Positions 35,853 through 45,977 of a DNA stretch of 64,000 nt are shown in pieces (the first letter of the stretch is position 1; each line of letters opens with the position of its first letter). This stretch comes from Vibrio comitans (GTDB taxonomy: Bacteria; Pseudomonadota; Gammaproteobacteria; Enterobacterales; Vibrionaceae). The stretch covers positions 124,001-188,000 of the forward strand of contig AP024867.1 in the NCBI GenBank assembly GCA_024346835.1, read 5' to 3'. The translations under genes were made by a program, and so were the position numbers. Under the pieces are notes generated by a model. That model worked only from the letters and a program-made list of their open reading frames with translations, had not been told where the DNA came from and did not search any database.

Positions 35853-36723
35853 TCCAAGTAGCTCTAAATTTATAAAGTATAACCTTATGGGCTTTTGTAC
35901 GATTAACATAAAGTTGTAGGGAGCGTAATTTGCATTTCTGAACTAAATCATTGGAATAGAAATCATTAAGACAGCTCGTCTACCAAATTTCTATTCCAAA
36001 CCGCTGCAATGAAGATCCTTGTTAGCCGATCTGCTGGCGCTAACTCACTTTTGGACAATTCCAAGTTACGATCTGTAGAACACTCTAACCTTTCGCATAA
36101 CTTCAATAACACAATTATGCGACTGCTTTGTCTCGGCTTCTCCCTGCATCTTCGCCTTGCGTCAAATTTTCCACGATGTCTAAGTTAGTCCGCATACCCT
36201 GCCTAGCCTTTGCCCCTGCGTAGAGTTGGCGTTTTATATTACTGTGTTGCAGGGGCGTAGACTCATCTAGGTCTGGAGTAACCTCAATCAGGCAAAGCCA
36301 CCTCACCCTCGCCTCAATGGATGCGCGACCGTGTCGATACAATAGCAATCTTGACAAAGCCCTTTGGCATAGTTCCGATATTCTTTTCGATACCAGCCTT
36401 AACTTGCAGCATAGTTGCGGTTGAACCTGATTCAATCACACTGCGCACCAGGCAAGGGGAATAAGCGACAAAACCTGCCTCATACGTATTAAAAAAACCT
36501 TACTTGGGGGAGCTCCGGCTTAGTTCATCGTTACTTGCGATTTCTCAATTATTTTACGATGGTGCGACAGGTCGTCCCTGATTATTTAACGTTCGTACAG
36601 TTTTTTCGGTGAACAATATGGCTATAAACGCACTGCGTCGTCGAGCCACCTTTGTACCTCTTGTAGCTTGCCATCGCTGGCGAGGATAGAATTACCTGCG
36701 CCAACAACAGAGTTATCTTTTTA
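35853..36723. other. Gene-poor stretch with probable decayed coding sequence
   Basis: A minus-strand frame at 36115-36435 (106 codons, ends SRDKAVA) is open but has no ribosome-binding site and no recognised family. In an overlapping minus-strand frame, about 36299-36490, another protein-like segment is open without a start (contains GSTATMLQVKAGIEKNIG). Two half-genes in different frames suggest a frameshifted remnant. Near 36040 there is one copy of the dispersed repeat. Nothing else is supported. Confidence 0.35.
36039..36069 (+). repeat. Dispersed repeat copy
   Basis: GCTAACTCACTTTTGGAC and AATTCCAAGTTAC; lies in the gene-poor stretch after the DeoR gene. Confidence 0.5.
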
Positions 36724-37722
36724 CTACAGTTCTTCATTGAAAATGCTCTGCTTAGCGTCCGTCCATTCGCCATAGGACTCAGCCGAATTGGTACGCTCGT
36801 GGGTGTAATCATCTTCCTCGTAAAAGCTAATCCCTTTTAGCTTGCCGTCGGCAAATTCAACGAATATGTCGCGGTGTGTCCCGACGGCTTTAATCGCCCA
36901 GCGGCCAACCGTGTAATTTTCATCGCCATGGTATTGCAGGTCTTCATCGATCGCGTTGTAGCCTTCAACAACTTGGTCGCCAAAAACGAATTGAACTCCA
37001 ACTTTTTCAGAGTTAAACACCTCTTGGCTTTCTTGCCCCTCGATTTTCTCCCCCTCGCCGTAGCCGTAGTCAATCGAATACTGGCTATGGTCAGTGAAAG
37101 TAACCTCTCCTTTAGCCTCGCTGCCCCAGACATATGACCCTTTAACGCTCAGGAATATGATTTCGTCAGTGCTAAATTGCTGGGCATTACCGTCCCACTG
37201 AGTTAGCGCGAAATTACCACCATCTTGTCGGACTTTCCAGTGCATAGATCCATCGTTGATTTCGTACACCTGCACATCTTGGGCAAACTCTAGTGGAACG
37301 ACATCAGGGAACGGTACCTGTTGAAGAACGCCGTCTTTCTCAAGCTGTTGATAGCCAAAACCATACGGATAAATCTCATCTGGATTAAGTTGCTCAAGCT
37401 TTTCTGGTGTTCCCTGGTCAACTGCTATTGGCGTGCATAGGCCAGTTTCTGGGTTGTAGTAGCCATTGTTGGTGTAGACGGTGGATTGAACACACAACAA
37501 AGCGCTCTCAAGCTTGTTCACACGCTCGCTAAGCTCTTGCATAGGCGTCTGAGTTGCATCAACTACAGTTCGACCGCTAGGCGATTTCTGATCAATAAGT
37601 TGATTGATTTGCTCGGTCTGTGCTGGTGGAAGTTTTGCCGAGACTGGTGTTGGTGTCGAATCACTGCCACCACAGCCAAACAAAACCGATGCCGAGACTG
37701 CTAGTAAGATAATTTTTTTCAT
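36724..37722 (-). CDS. Hypothetical lipoprotein
   Basis: A 332-residue lipoprotein (signal ending LFGC, then GGSDSTPTPV, a typical flexible linker). Residues about 60-75 form a short helical heptad (ELSERVNKLESALLCVQ). The remaining domain is beta-rich and acidic (WKVRQDGGNFALTQWDGNAQQF; VTFTDHSQYSIDYGYGEG). It contains two Cys residues near the N-terminal third. No family was recognised. It is a single-gene unit; function unknown. Confidence 0.75.
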   Translation of the reverse strand: MKKIILLAVSASVLFGCGGSDSTPTPVSAKLPPAQTEQINQLIDQKSPSGRTVVDATQTPMQELSERVNKLESALLCVQSTVYTNNGYYNPETGLCTPIAVDQGTPEKLEQLNPDEIYPYGFGYQQLEKDGVLQQVPFPDVVPLEFAQDVQVYEINDGSMHWKVRQDGGNFALTQWDGNAQQFSTDEIIFLSVKGSYVWGSEAKGEVTFTDHSQYSIDYGYGEGEKIEGQESQEVFNSEKVGVQFVFGDQVVEGYNAIDEDLQYHGDENYTVGRWAIKAVGTHRDIFVEFADGKLKGISFYEEDDYTHERTNSAESYGEWTDAKQSIFNEEL

Positions 37723-37998
37723 TTTCGGACCTGAATGTTGTGTATTAAAAATAGAAAATTCGTTTTTCAGCTAAGCAATTTCGAAGAAACTTCTTATCTT
37801 TTCCCATCAGAGCGGAGCAACGGGGATAGCAAAGACAATTGATAGCCAATATAGAGTGGGCGTCAGTTAATAGCCGTATTTTGCTGTGCTTACCTTTTCC
37901 CAAAGTCAGCTGTTTTCACCGACTAGCCTGTCGTTCTGCTGCTTTAGTTCTGCAATGTCGTGCCGCAAATCAGAGCATTCGTTAGGTGTCTAGGCATA

Positions 37999-38223
37999 TC
38001 AGTAAATTACCTCGTCATTATCGTGAAGCTTGCCCATCTCTCTGGCCAAAGCCTCGATATCTACGTGATTTGACTCGATGCCGTTGGTGAACTGGCAGAT
38101 GATGTAATACCTGCCGTTCTCGCCAATCCACTTCGATTGCGGGTGTGATTTGCGAAGCTCAAGACCATCTTTCTGGAGTGCTCTGTTAACTCTTGCCTCT
38201 AGTGTGCGAATAGCTACTTTCAT
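37999..38223 (-). CDS. Small hypothetical protein (74 aa)
   Basis: A 74-residue protein with mixed alpha/beta pattern: a basic amphipathic helix (IRTLEARVNRALQKDG), two beta strands (KWIGENGRYYIICQF) and a C-terminal helix (VDIEALAREMGKL). The composition fits a small folded cytoplasmic protein like those found in phages and genomic islands. No signal peptide, no partner gene. Confidence 0.5.
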   Translation of the reverse strand: MKVAIRTLEARVNRALQKDGLELRKSHPQSKWIGENGRYYIICQFTNGIESNHVDIEALAREMGKLHDNDEVIY

Positions 38224-38468
38224 TCCGATTGCCCTGTTACTGTGTGTTTCTGTTGGGCTGATAATATACCTATGAAGTATTTAAAGAATGAACAGAAGTA
38301 TGGCGTTTGTTCATCTTTTAATTGGCTGGAATATGGGACGTTAGTACGCATCTCTGGGCAAAGGTGAGCTAGCTTTAACCTCGTCACACGTCTCTGGATA
38401 TTTCTGGTTTAGTCCTTTCCTCAACACAACCTGAATACCTACGTGATATTAGAGGAATATGCCGAAAG

Positions 38469-38507
38469 TTCGCCACAATTCACCATGTAGTGTTGAATTG
38501 TGGTGAA
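38469..38507. repeat. Inverted repeat in a gene-free stretch
   Basis: Arms of 14 bp (core CCACAATTCA / TGAATTGTGG perfect; one G-T pair further out) around an 11-base loop. The surrounding 38224-38880 has no convincing gene. There is no T tract. Confidence 0.55.
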
Positions 38508-38746
38508 TAGCGACGTAACAGCATTTACGAGCAAAATATGTGTACGACAAATGGGCGAAATTACGCTTTTGATGTGATGGACTTTAAGGTTATATGGGCG
38601 GTAACTCTTATCAACTACGTTAAGCATCTGAATGAATTGATTTTTATAGTAACTAAATTAATTGCTCGACCCACTATCTTATAGTGGGTTTAACTACATT
38701 GATTGAGGCGCCACTTTCTGGAAGCAAAGCACCCTCGCACGTAAAA

Positions 38747-38773
38747 CACGAAATGGGGCAGAACTGAGCTAGC
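38747..38773 (+). repeat. Dispersed repeat copy
   Basis: CACGAAATGGGGCAGAAC with TGAGCTAGC; shorter copy. Confidence 0.45.
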
Positions 38774-38884
38774 CATATTAACTAACTCCTAGACAAGCAA
38801 AAGTGCGTCAAAAATACTAATTAAATAGAGTGTTATAGATTAGCTAAACTATTGCGAGTGACTAAAGATACAGGCGCTACCAAA

Positions 38885-38933
38885 CCGCTTCTAATCAGGT
38901 AGCCAAATAACTTGGCTACCTGATTAGAAGCGG
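38885..38933. terminator. Perfect 22-bp stem-loop after the patatin gene
   Basis: The arms 38885-38906 and 38912-38933 are exact reverse complements (22 of 22) around a 5-base loop ATAAC, 14 bases after the stop of the minus-strand patatin gene. The T tract is short (TTT). Its unusual length makes RNA stabilisation or a palindromic repeat unit alternatives to simple termination. Confidence 0.7.
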
Positions 38934-38946
38934 CTTTACTTTAAAC

Positions 38947-40110
38947 CTAGAGCAGTGGCTGCACGCTCGGTGGCAGGCTATGCCATAACTGATCTTTGTT
39001 GAAGGATCGGTAGCCATAGTCGTATAACAGACGCATATATTGCAAAGTATCCGCATGGTCTGCGAAATACTCAAAATCAGAGTCAATAAATGCTAGATGA
39101 AAGCCAATATCATTCTGCTTTGAAAAGTGATAGATGTGCTCCACATCACCCACACCTTGGTTTCGAGTTAACGATGAGATTGATCTTACCGAAATATCGG
39201 CAAGATCATAATCGATACTACGAAATGTAGGCTTTAGCCTACCATTACGAATAACGAAAATGTTCTGTTCGAAACCATCTTCAGCCAAGCTGGTTCTCAT
39301 CCATTGAGGTGTTGCAAAAACTTGTCTTGATATTCCCCCATCAACATGAACTTCATCATAATGGTTAACGCCATCACTTATTGAAATCAATTTTGCAGGA
39401 AAGAGGCCAGGAATTGAGCTACTTGCAATAATTATATCTTGAATCAAAGCCATCGCTTCTGGGCTACCTTCTTTTGCGATTAGTCCAATATCCCAAAGTG
39501 CCAGTTTTTCATTATCTAAGCTTGTAGTGCCTACAATGAGAATTCGACCTTTAGCACGTTCGGCAGCGAGAGCCTGCATCATTTGCATATCAACTTCTGC
39601 TCGCACCTTCCCTTCAAAACCAGATACATCAACAAACGCATTTCTTGTGCCAATACTAAATAGCGCATTCTTTTTGAACATCTCATCCATAGACGTTTGC
39701 GTATAATAATTTCGTAATGCTTCATCATAGTCTTCGCCTAAATAAGCAAAGACCGACACAATTGCTCCTGTTGAAATACCACTTATCAGATCAAACTCTG
39801 GCCTTTCACCTGTCTCGCTCCATGCGTTGAGTATCCCAGCAGAAAATGCACCATTAACGCCGCCTCCCGAAAGTGCTAAATAGTTAATAGGCTCGCCCTC
39901 TGCCTTATTACTGACAAGCTTTTCATACTCTCCATGAAAGTCGTAATCTGAACTGTTCAAGTTATCACCATCCCAAAATCGAGCATTGGTAATATTAAGT
40001 GGCATCAGCGTCTCACTTTTAGGGTGAGCCTGCCGCTCGGGCGTTTGGCTGCATGCTGAAACCAATAATGCAGAACACAAAACAATCAGTGTTGGTACTC
40101 GCCTTTTCAT
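38947..40110 (-). CDS. Patatin-like phospholipase lipoprotein
   Basis: The ATG at 40110 is chosen (387 residues) over upstream in-frame starts because it begins a lipoprotein signal, LLVSAC, with Cys20. Motifs are GGGVNGAFSAG (oxyanion), GISTG (Ser113 nucleophile) and VDGG (Asp257), a complete dyad. It shares the pattern of the partial patatin at 1-526. Its start overlaps the gltS stop by one base, so expression is coupled to glutamate transport. The substrate is probably membrane phospholipid. The very long stem-loop at 38885 follows. Confidence 0.9.
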   Translation of the reverse strand: MKRRVPTLIVLCSALLVSACSQTPERQAHPKSETLMPLNITNARFWDGDNLNSSDYDFHGEYEKLVSNKAEGEPINYLALSGGGVNGAFSAGILNAWSETGERPEFDLISGISTGAIVSVFAYLGEDYDEALRNYYTQTSMDEMFKKNALFSIGTRNAFVDVSGFEGKVRAEVDMQMMQALAAERAKGRILIVGTTSLDNEKLALWDIGLIAKEGSPEAMALIQDIIIASSSIPGLFPAKLISISDGVNHYDEVHVDGGISRQVFATPQWMRTSLAEDGFEQNIFVIRNGRLKPTFRSIDYDLADISVRSISSLTRNQGVGDVEHIYHFSKQNDIGFHLAFIDSDFEYFADHADTLQYMRLLYDYGYRSFNKDQLWHSLPPSVQPLL

Positions 40111-41339
40111 CACATCCATCCTCCAGCGAGTAGCCAAGGGATCAACAGTGCATTTGCTAAGTCGATAAAAAATGCGCATACCAGAGGTACCACGACAAAC
40201 GCTAAGTGCGAGTTACCATACCGAGAAGCCACCGCAGACATGTTCGCCATTGCTGTCGGTGTAGAACCTAGGGATATTCCACCAAAACCGGCACATATCA
40301 CTGCAGCATCATAATTTTTGCCCATTGATGGAAACACAACAAACAAGGTGATTAAAACCGCCACGATGAACTGCGCACCCAAAATAGCAAATATTGGACC
40401 AGCCAAATCGATTAGCGTCCACAGTTGCATACTCATTAGCGACATTGCAAGGAAAGTTCCTAAAGCAATTTCTGAGATAAGGGCAACTGCAGGCTGTCGA
40501 GACGGCCACTTTGTACCTGTCACTGTTGGCAATGAACTTGGTACCAAATTGGTCACTATAATCCCGGAAAATAAACAAGTGACGAACAATGGGAGTTGCA
40601 GCCCTACTGCTTCTAAAGACTCATTCAAGACCGCACCCAAAATAATACACACATGAATAGCCAGAACCGCATCTAGAAAACCCATTGCTGTGACTGGCTC
40701 ATCTGTATTATTTTCTTTGATCCCAACATCCAATGGTTCGTTTGTACTAGGCGATAATTTGTGGCGCTTAATCAAGAACTGAGCAATTGGCCCACCCATT
40801 AAGCTCGCCAGGATCAGACCGAATGTGGCACACGCGATACCGATTTCCATCGCATTCGCTATTCCATAGCTCTCGCTAATACGTGGAGCCCAAGCTATTG
40901 CAGTCCCATGACCGCCAATTAGCGATACACTGCCACCAAGTAATCCTACCTGTTCCGGCAAGCTAAATAGGCTAGCGACACCAATACCCACATAATTTTG
41001 GACAAACATATAAGAGATCGTGATCGCCAAGAGAATGAGCAGAGGCTTCCCTCCTTTCAAGAGATCCTGCAAGCTAGCATTAATACCTATAGTGGTGAAA
41101 AAATACACCAACAAGACATCACGGCTAACAAGGTCGAAGCTGATTTCTTTACCTGTGACAAAGAAAATCAGAGCGATAGTGATCGATAAAAGTAAGCCGC
41201 CACTGACTGGCTCTGGAATATTAAAATGAGCGAGTGGAGCCCACGCTTTTGTCAGCCTCCTGCCAATAAAAAGAACAATAATGCCTAATGTAAATGTAAG
41301 GAAAGACCCGATTAAAATCTGGTCGCCAGCAATGTCCAT
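40110..41339 (-). CDS. gltS: Sodium/glutamate symporter
   Basis: A 409-residue GltS-family transporter with two inverted repeats of about five helices. Family signatures are PEPVSGGLLLS near residue 43, GGSVSLIGGHGTAIAWAP in the first re-entrant loop and ICAGFGGISLGSTPTAMANMSA in the second. Length matches E. coli GltS (401). It overlaps the downstream patatin gene by one base (TGATG). Confidence 0.93.
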   Translation of the reverse strand: MDIAGDQILIGSFLTFTLGIIVLFIGRRLTKAWAPLAHFNIPEPVSGGLLLSITIALIFFVTGKEISFDLVSRDVLLVYFFTTIGINASLQDLLKGGKPLLILLAITISYMFVQNYVGIGVASLFSLPEQVGLLGGSVSLIGGHGTAIAWAPRISESYGIANAMEIGIACATFGLILASLMGGPIAQFLIKRHKLSPSTNEPLDVGIKENNTDEPVTAMGFLDAVLAIHVCIILGAVLNESLEAVGLQLPLFVTCLFSGIIVTNLVPSSLPTVTGTKWPSRQPAVALISEIALGTFLAMSLMSMQLWTLIDLAGPIFAILGAQFIVAVLITLFVVFPSMGKNYDAAVICAGFGGISLGSTPTAMANMSAVASRYGNSHLAFVVVPLVCAFFIDLANALLIPWLLAGGWM

Positions 41340-41452
41340 CTCATATTTACCCTAATTTTTGAGCGCAATAACCCCCCAACCCCAGAGGTCTGGCGAGGTT
41401 ATATTGCATTGAAGAAGTATTTACTCGAAGAAAGTAAACGTAATAATTGAGG

Positions 41453-42901
41453 CTAAGAACTCTCTTGTGCGTTCCAGCTTCCACCTAGCGCTTTGTGTAA
41501 CTGCACCACTAATTGAGCGGTTTGAGCTCTGGCCAGCAATTCTTGCTCATCCAGAAGTAACAATTGTCGCTGAGCATCAATTAACTCTATTTGATTAATC
41601 AAACCTGAACGATAGAGAGCTTGTGCCCGCACATAAGCTTGCTCACCATATTCTTGAGCTTCGCTAATTCGCTTGTGATATTGGCGACTGTCATCGTATG
41701 CACTCAGCAATATTTCAACTTCGCTGATCGCAGTATTCACACTGCCTTGATATCGAAGTAAAGCACTTTCTAGATTCGCCTCTTGAATGGACAACAACGC
41801 GTCCTTTCGTCCGCCATCAAATAGGTTCCACTTGATGCCACCCCCTACGCTCCACGCCAAAGAATCAGAAGAGAACAAGTCCTCAAAGTTCTGTGCAACA
41901 AGCCCTGGGCTGCCAGACAAATAGAAGCTAGGGTATTTGGCAGCAACCGCACTTCCCACTTGATGGTTTTGCGCCAATATCTCCAGCTCCGCACTTTTCA
42001 CATCAGGTCTACGTTGTAGTAATTCTGACGGTAATCCCATCGGAACTACCCCAGTAAAACTTGGGAATGTTTCCGTTGCCTTCAAAGACTCGAAGAACTC
42101 CGCATTATGTTCACCTAACAATATTGCTAAGCGGTGCTTATGAACATTTTCGGCGGTTTCCAGTTGTGGCAATATTGCTTGAGTTTGCGCCAGCATGGTT
42201 CGAGAGCGCGACACTTCTATATGCGAAGCGATCCCTGATTCTCGTAAGTGTTCAACGCGCGCCAGTGACTTGTGTTGTCGTTCAATCGACACCTGAACAA
42301 TATTCTGGCGTTGTTGCGCGCTGCGCATCTCAAAGTAGTTGCTCAGCACCTCAGCGGTGATCGCTATCGTAACGCCGTCTTTAGTCAGTTCAGCTTGGCT
42401 GGCTCGAACTTCAGCAGCATCACTCATTGCTGAAACTCTACCAAATAAGTCCGCCTCCCAAGATACCGACACACCGGTTAGAAAGTTCCCCGCGGAACTA
42501 TCTACAAGATCACGTCCCATCACTGATGCACCTATAAGTTGACCTGTAAACGCTTCATTTTCACTAAGGCCAATGTGCCCATACCCAAAACCAACATCAA
42601 TGCTCGGGACTTTCAACGAACTCACTGCACTGTGGTATGCCTGAGCCATAGTGATATTTTCAGCAGCAACTTTTAGTGAAATATTCTGATGCTGCGCCTT
42701 TTGTACCAAGTCACTTAATAACGGATCATCAAACGCTTCCCACCAGTTCGTATCGACTTCGCCTCCAGTCTCAATATTTTCTCCATCGTATAAATAGGTT
42801 TGGTTAAAGTTAACGTAATCTTGCGGTACTTCAGGTGTCATTGAACAGCCCACTACGCTCGCCAAAATACTCATAACCATGAGCGATCTAACAGGCAACA
42901 T
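41453..42901 (-). CDS. Outer-membrane efflux lipoprotein (TolC/NodT family)
   Basis: A 482-residue outer-membrane channel subunit of an RND pump. It has a lipoprotein signal SVVGC with the typical MTPEVPQDY after the cysteine. The repeats show the TolC-family blocks NTNWWEAFDDPLLSDLVQKA, ISWEADLFGRVSAMSDAA (given as VSWEADLFGRVSA) and ELLQRRPDVKSAELE, as in OprM/NodT. It is the last gene of the efflux operon; its start overlaps the pump gene by 14 bases. Confidence 0.9.
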   Translation of the reverse strand: MLPVRSLMVMSILASVVGCSMTPEVPQDYVNFNQTYLYDGENIETGGEVDTNWWEAFDDPLLSDLVQKAQHQNISLKVAAENITMAQAYHSAVSSLKVPSIDVGFGYGHIGLSENEAFTGQLIGASVMGRDLVDSSAGNFLTGVSVSWEADLFGRVSAMSDAAEVRASQAELTKDGVTIAITAEVLSNYFEMRSAQQRQNIVQVSIERQHKSLARVEHLRESGIASHIEVSRSRTMLAQTQAILPQLETAENVHKHRLAILLGEHNAEFFESLKATETFPSFTGVVPMGLPSELLQRRPDVKSAELEILAQNHQVGSAVAAKYPSFYLSGSPGLVAQNFEDLFSSDSLAWSVGGGIKWNLFDGGRKDALLSIQEANLESALLRYQGSVNTAISEVEILLSAYDDSRQYHKRISEAQEYGEQAYVRAQALYRSGLINQIELIDAQRQLLLLDEQELLARAQTAQLVVQLHKALGGSWNAQESS

Positions 42902-45900
42902 GCTTGCTCTCCTCTGTTACTGGTGTGCCATTAAGCTGCTCTTGCTTGCGAAAAACAAAGCTGTACAAAGCAGGCATAACAAACAAAGACAAAATCGTTG
43001 CCACTATGAGACCACCGATAATAGTCGCTGCCATTTGGTCAAATAACGCGTCATTAAGTAACGGAATCATCCCAAGCGCCGTTGTTAAAGCACTCATTGA
43101 AATGGCAAGCGTTCTATTTAATGTTGCATCTTCAATCGCTTTATCTAAAGCGACCCCTTTCTTAAGCTCCAAGCCAATTTGATCCATTAACACAATGCCA
43201 TTTTTAATGATCATGCCACTCAAACAAATCGCACCCGTTAGTGCCATAAAGCCAAACGGCTTGCCAAAACCTAACAGAGCAAATGTTGCGCCTGTCGCGG
43301 CTAAGGGAACGGTAAACAGAATAATCGCTGGCTGTTTCAAGCTGTTAAACAGTGCAACCATAATAATGATCATGATGACGCTCGCGGTTGGTAGCTGATC
43401 AAATACATCCTTAACAACACGGTGTTCATCGTAATACTCTCCTCCCCAAACCATTCGATAGCCTCGCGGAAGCTCTATAGCTTCTAACTGCTGTTCTAGT
43501 TGCTTACGCACTTCTGAAGCAGTCTCGCCGAACACATCGGCTTGAGCTGTAATGACTGGGAGCCTATCTCGACGATAGATAATGCTCTGCTCATACCCTA
43601 GCTCAAAACTATCTACCACTTGACCTAGTGGCACACTGTAACTGCCTAGTTGTGACTGAACAGGCAAGCTCGGTAACGTTTCTAGATCCACATTGCTCAC
43701 TCGCAGGTTAATCGGTACCTGGCGATTGTTCAGATGCATTGAGGCCACGGGCAACCCTTCATCAATCGCTCTTAATACAGCACCAATATCACTACGATGA
43801 ATTCCAGCTAAACGCGCTTCTTCCAAATTAATCTGTGGAGTGATTTTCTTACTCGGTCTTCGCCAGTCATCTCTCACATACTTAGTGTTTGAATGCTCAT
43901 TCATTATCAGTTTCGCTTCCTCGACTAAGCCTCTAAGCACAACAGGATCAGGACCGATAAAGCGTGCTTCGATACTGAATTTATCAGCCGTTGCCATTTT
44001 TAAAGGACGGAAGCGTGGCTCTGCATTCGGAAAATTCTCCGCCAACCACTTGTCACCTCGTTCAACCAATCCTTCAATCGCGCCATGATCTTTGGTATTG
44101 ATCAGTACTTGGCCATAAGCTGGGTCATCTGGCTCAGGCTCTACTGTCATAGAAAAGCGTGGAGCGCTTGCACCAACAAATGTTGAAATATCTTTTACTT
44201 CTGGCTGCTCAAGTAACCAGCTTTCTATCTTCTTCAAATCACTTGATGTTTGATCAAGGTTCGCACCATTGGGTAGCCAGTAATCCAAGAACACAATAGG
44301 TCGAGTCGAACTTGGCATAAAGTTCACGTTGACATGTGGCAGTGCCACTAAAGTTGCAACGACTAGAGGCGTCAGCACCAATAGCACTTTCTGTGGCTTA
44401 CGAATAACCGATGTCAGTGCTTTTCGATAAATATTAGAAAACGCACCACCTTTACTCTCGTTACCTGCATTGTCTTTGTCTGCCTCAGGTTTCAGCCACC
44501 ATAAACACATCACCGGAGTTAGCGTCATCGCAATAAGCCATGAGAACAGCAGCGACGAGCACATCACTTGCCATACCGAGATTGAAAACTCGGCAACCTC
44601 TGTTGTTGCAAGCAACACAGGAAGTACACCCATAATGGCAATTACTGTTGCGCCAAGTAGAGGTATCGCCATTTCTTTAACCGCAGATGCTGCCGCTTTC
44701 ACTGGCTCTAGTCCCTGTCGGCACTTCACTTTGAATAAGTCAGTAATAACAATGGCGTTATCAACCAGTATCCCTAGCGCCAGAATAAATGATCCAAGGG
44801 ATACACGCTGTAAGTCAATCCCAGCGACGTTCATGTAGCTCAGCGTCAACAAGATAGACATCACTAAGCTGATACCCACAATCGCTGAACTCTTAGCGCC
44901 CATGAAGAACCACAATGTCACAACGACGATAAGTAGGCTCTGCAACAGGTTCACTAAAAAGTCATTCACCGCCTCGTTCACTTCATCAGGCTGAAAAGCA
45001 ATAGTGTCTACGCTAATACCTAAAGGCAGTTCTCGTTCAAACTCTTCAATTAGATCGGTTAATTGATCTCCCAAAGAAACAACATTAACACCACTGCTGG
45101 GGCTCACAGCCACAACAATGGCGTTGTCTCCGTTATAGCGTGCTAAGTTTGATGAAGGTTTTTTGTCATCAAGTGAGATAGTTGCGATATCGGATAGACG
45201 CATGACAACACGATTACCATCAAAGCCGATGCGGCCTTGAATCGCTATATTCTCAATATCTCTAATTGTGTGCAGCGCACTCGGGTGCTCTAATCGCAGC
45301 CTTTCTCCCTCAATAGCGATTGACCCCGCGTTTAAGCGAGCATCTTGCGCCTGAATTTGCGATATGAGTTGCATTGGAGACAGTTCTAGAGCTACAAGAC
45401 GGTCTTTATCAATATCGATATTAACAACGGGCTGAGTCACTCCATGTAGCTCAACTTTTCGGATACCATCTACGTCATTAATTCTTCGTTGAAATTCTTT
45501 TGCGTACTCTCTTAATTGGCTGTTCTCAATATTCTTGCCTGTGACAGAAAAAAGCATCCCATAGACTTCAGAAAACTCATCTTGAACAATGCTTATTTGC
45601 GCCGTTGCCGGGAGTTTGGTCTTCACATCTGTCACTTTTCGACGCAGAAGATCCCACTCTTGTGGCAATTGTGCATTATTAAGATCTGATTTTAAGTCGA
45701 CAAAGATCATCGATACGCCAGGCCTAGACAAAGAGCGTATCTGATATAAGTTCTCTAATGTTTGCAGTTCTATTTCTACATTGTCAGTAACATGATTTTC
45801 CACCTCATCCGCTGTCGCACCCGGATAGAGAGTAACTACCACTGCGGTTTTTACTGTAAACTCGGGGTCTTCCAATTTGCCCATTTGCATATAAGAGGCA

Positions 45901-45977
45901 AGGCCGGCAAAGACACAAAGTACAGCAAAAAAGCCAATAAACGTTCTTTGACGAAGCAGTAACTCTATTATCTTCAT
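42888..45977 (-). CDS. RND efflux pump, inner-membrane subunit
   Basis: A 1029-residue AcrB-family proton-driven pump with 12 helices and two large periplasmic loops. The fourth helix holds ASGILVDNAIVITD-type sequence (here ALGILVDNAIVITDL): the proton-relay pair is Asp-Asn rather than Asp-Asp. TLYPGATADEVENHV near the N-terminus is a standard porter-domain block. The short N-terminal segment and the conserved GITVDTIAFQ loop fit the lesser-studied branch of the family. Operon order is adaptor, pump, outer channel. Its substrate is unknown. Confidence 0.92.
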   Translation of the reverse strand: MKIIELLLRQRTFIGFFAVLCVFAGLASYMQMGKLEDPEFTVKTAVVVTLYPGATADEVENHVTDNVEIELQTLENLYQIRSLSRPGVSMIFVDLKSDLNNAQLPQEWDLLRRKVTDVKTKLPATAQISIVQDEFSEVYGMLFSVTGKNIENSQLREYAKEFQRRINDVDGIRKVELHGVTQPVVNIDIDKDRLVALELSPMQLISQIQAQDARLNAGSIAIEGERLRLEHPSALHTIRDIENIAIQGRIGFDGNRVVMRLSDIATISLDDKKPSSNLARYNGDNAIVVAVSPSSGVNVVSLGDQLTDLIEEFERELPLGISVDTIAFQPDEVNEAVNDFLVNLLQSLLIVVVTLWFFMGAKSSAIVGISLVMSILLTLSYMNVAGIDLQRVSLGSFILALGILVDNAIVITDLFKVKCRQGLEPVKAAASAVKEMAIPLLGATVIAIMGVLPVLLATTEVAEFSISVWQVMCSSLLFSWLIAMTLTPVMCLWWLKPEADKDNAGNESKGGAFSNIYRKALTSVIRKPQKVLLVLTPLVVATLVALPHVNVNFMPSSTRPIVFLDYWLPNGANLDQTSSDLKKIESWLLEQPEVKDISTFVGASAPRFSMTVEPEPDDPAYGQVLINTKDHGAIEGLVERGDKWLAENFPNAEPRFRPLKMATADKFSIEARFIGPDPVVLRGLVEEAKLIMNEHSNTKYVRDDWRRPSKKITPQINLEEARLAGIHRSDIGAVLRAIDEGLPVASMHLNNRQVPINLRVSNVDLETLPSLPVQSQLGSYSVPLGQVVDSFELGYEQSIIYRRDRLPVITAQADVFGETASEVRKQLEQQLEAIELPRGYRMVWGGEYYDEHRVVKDVFDQLPTASVIMIIIMVALFNSLKQPAIILFTVPLAATGATFALLGFGKPFGFMALTGAICLSGMIIKNGIVLMDQIGLELKKGVALDKAIEDATLNRTLAISMSALTTALGMIPLLNDALFDQMAATIIGGLIVATILSLFVMPALYSFVFRKQEQLNGTPVTEESKHVAC

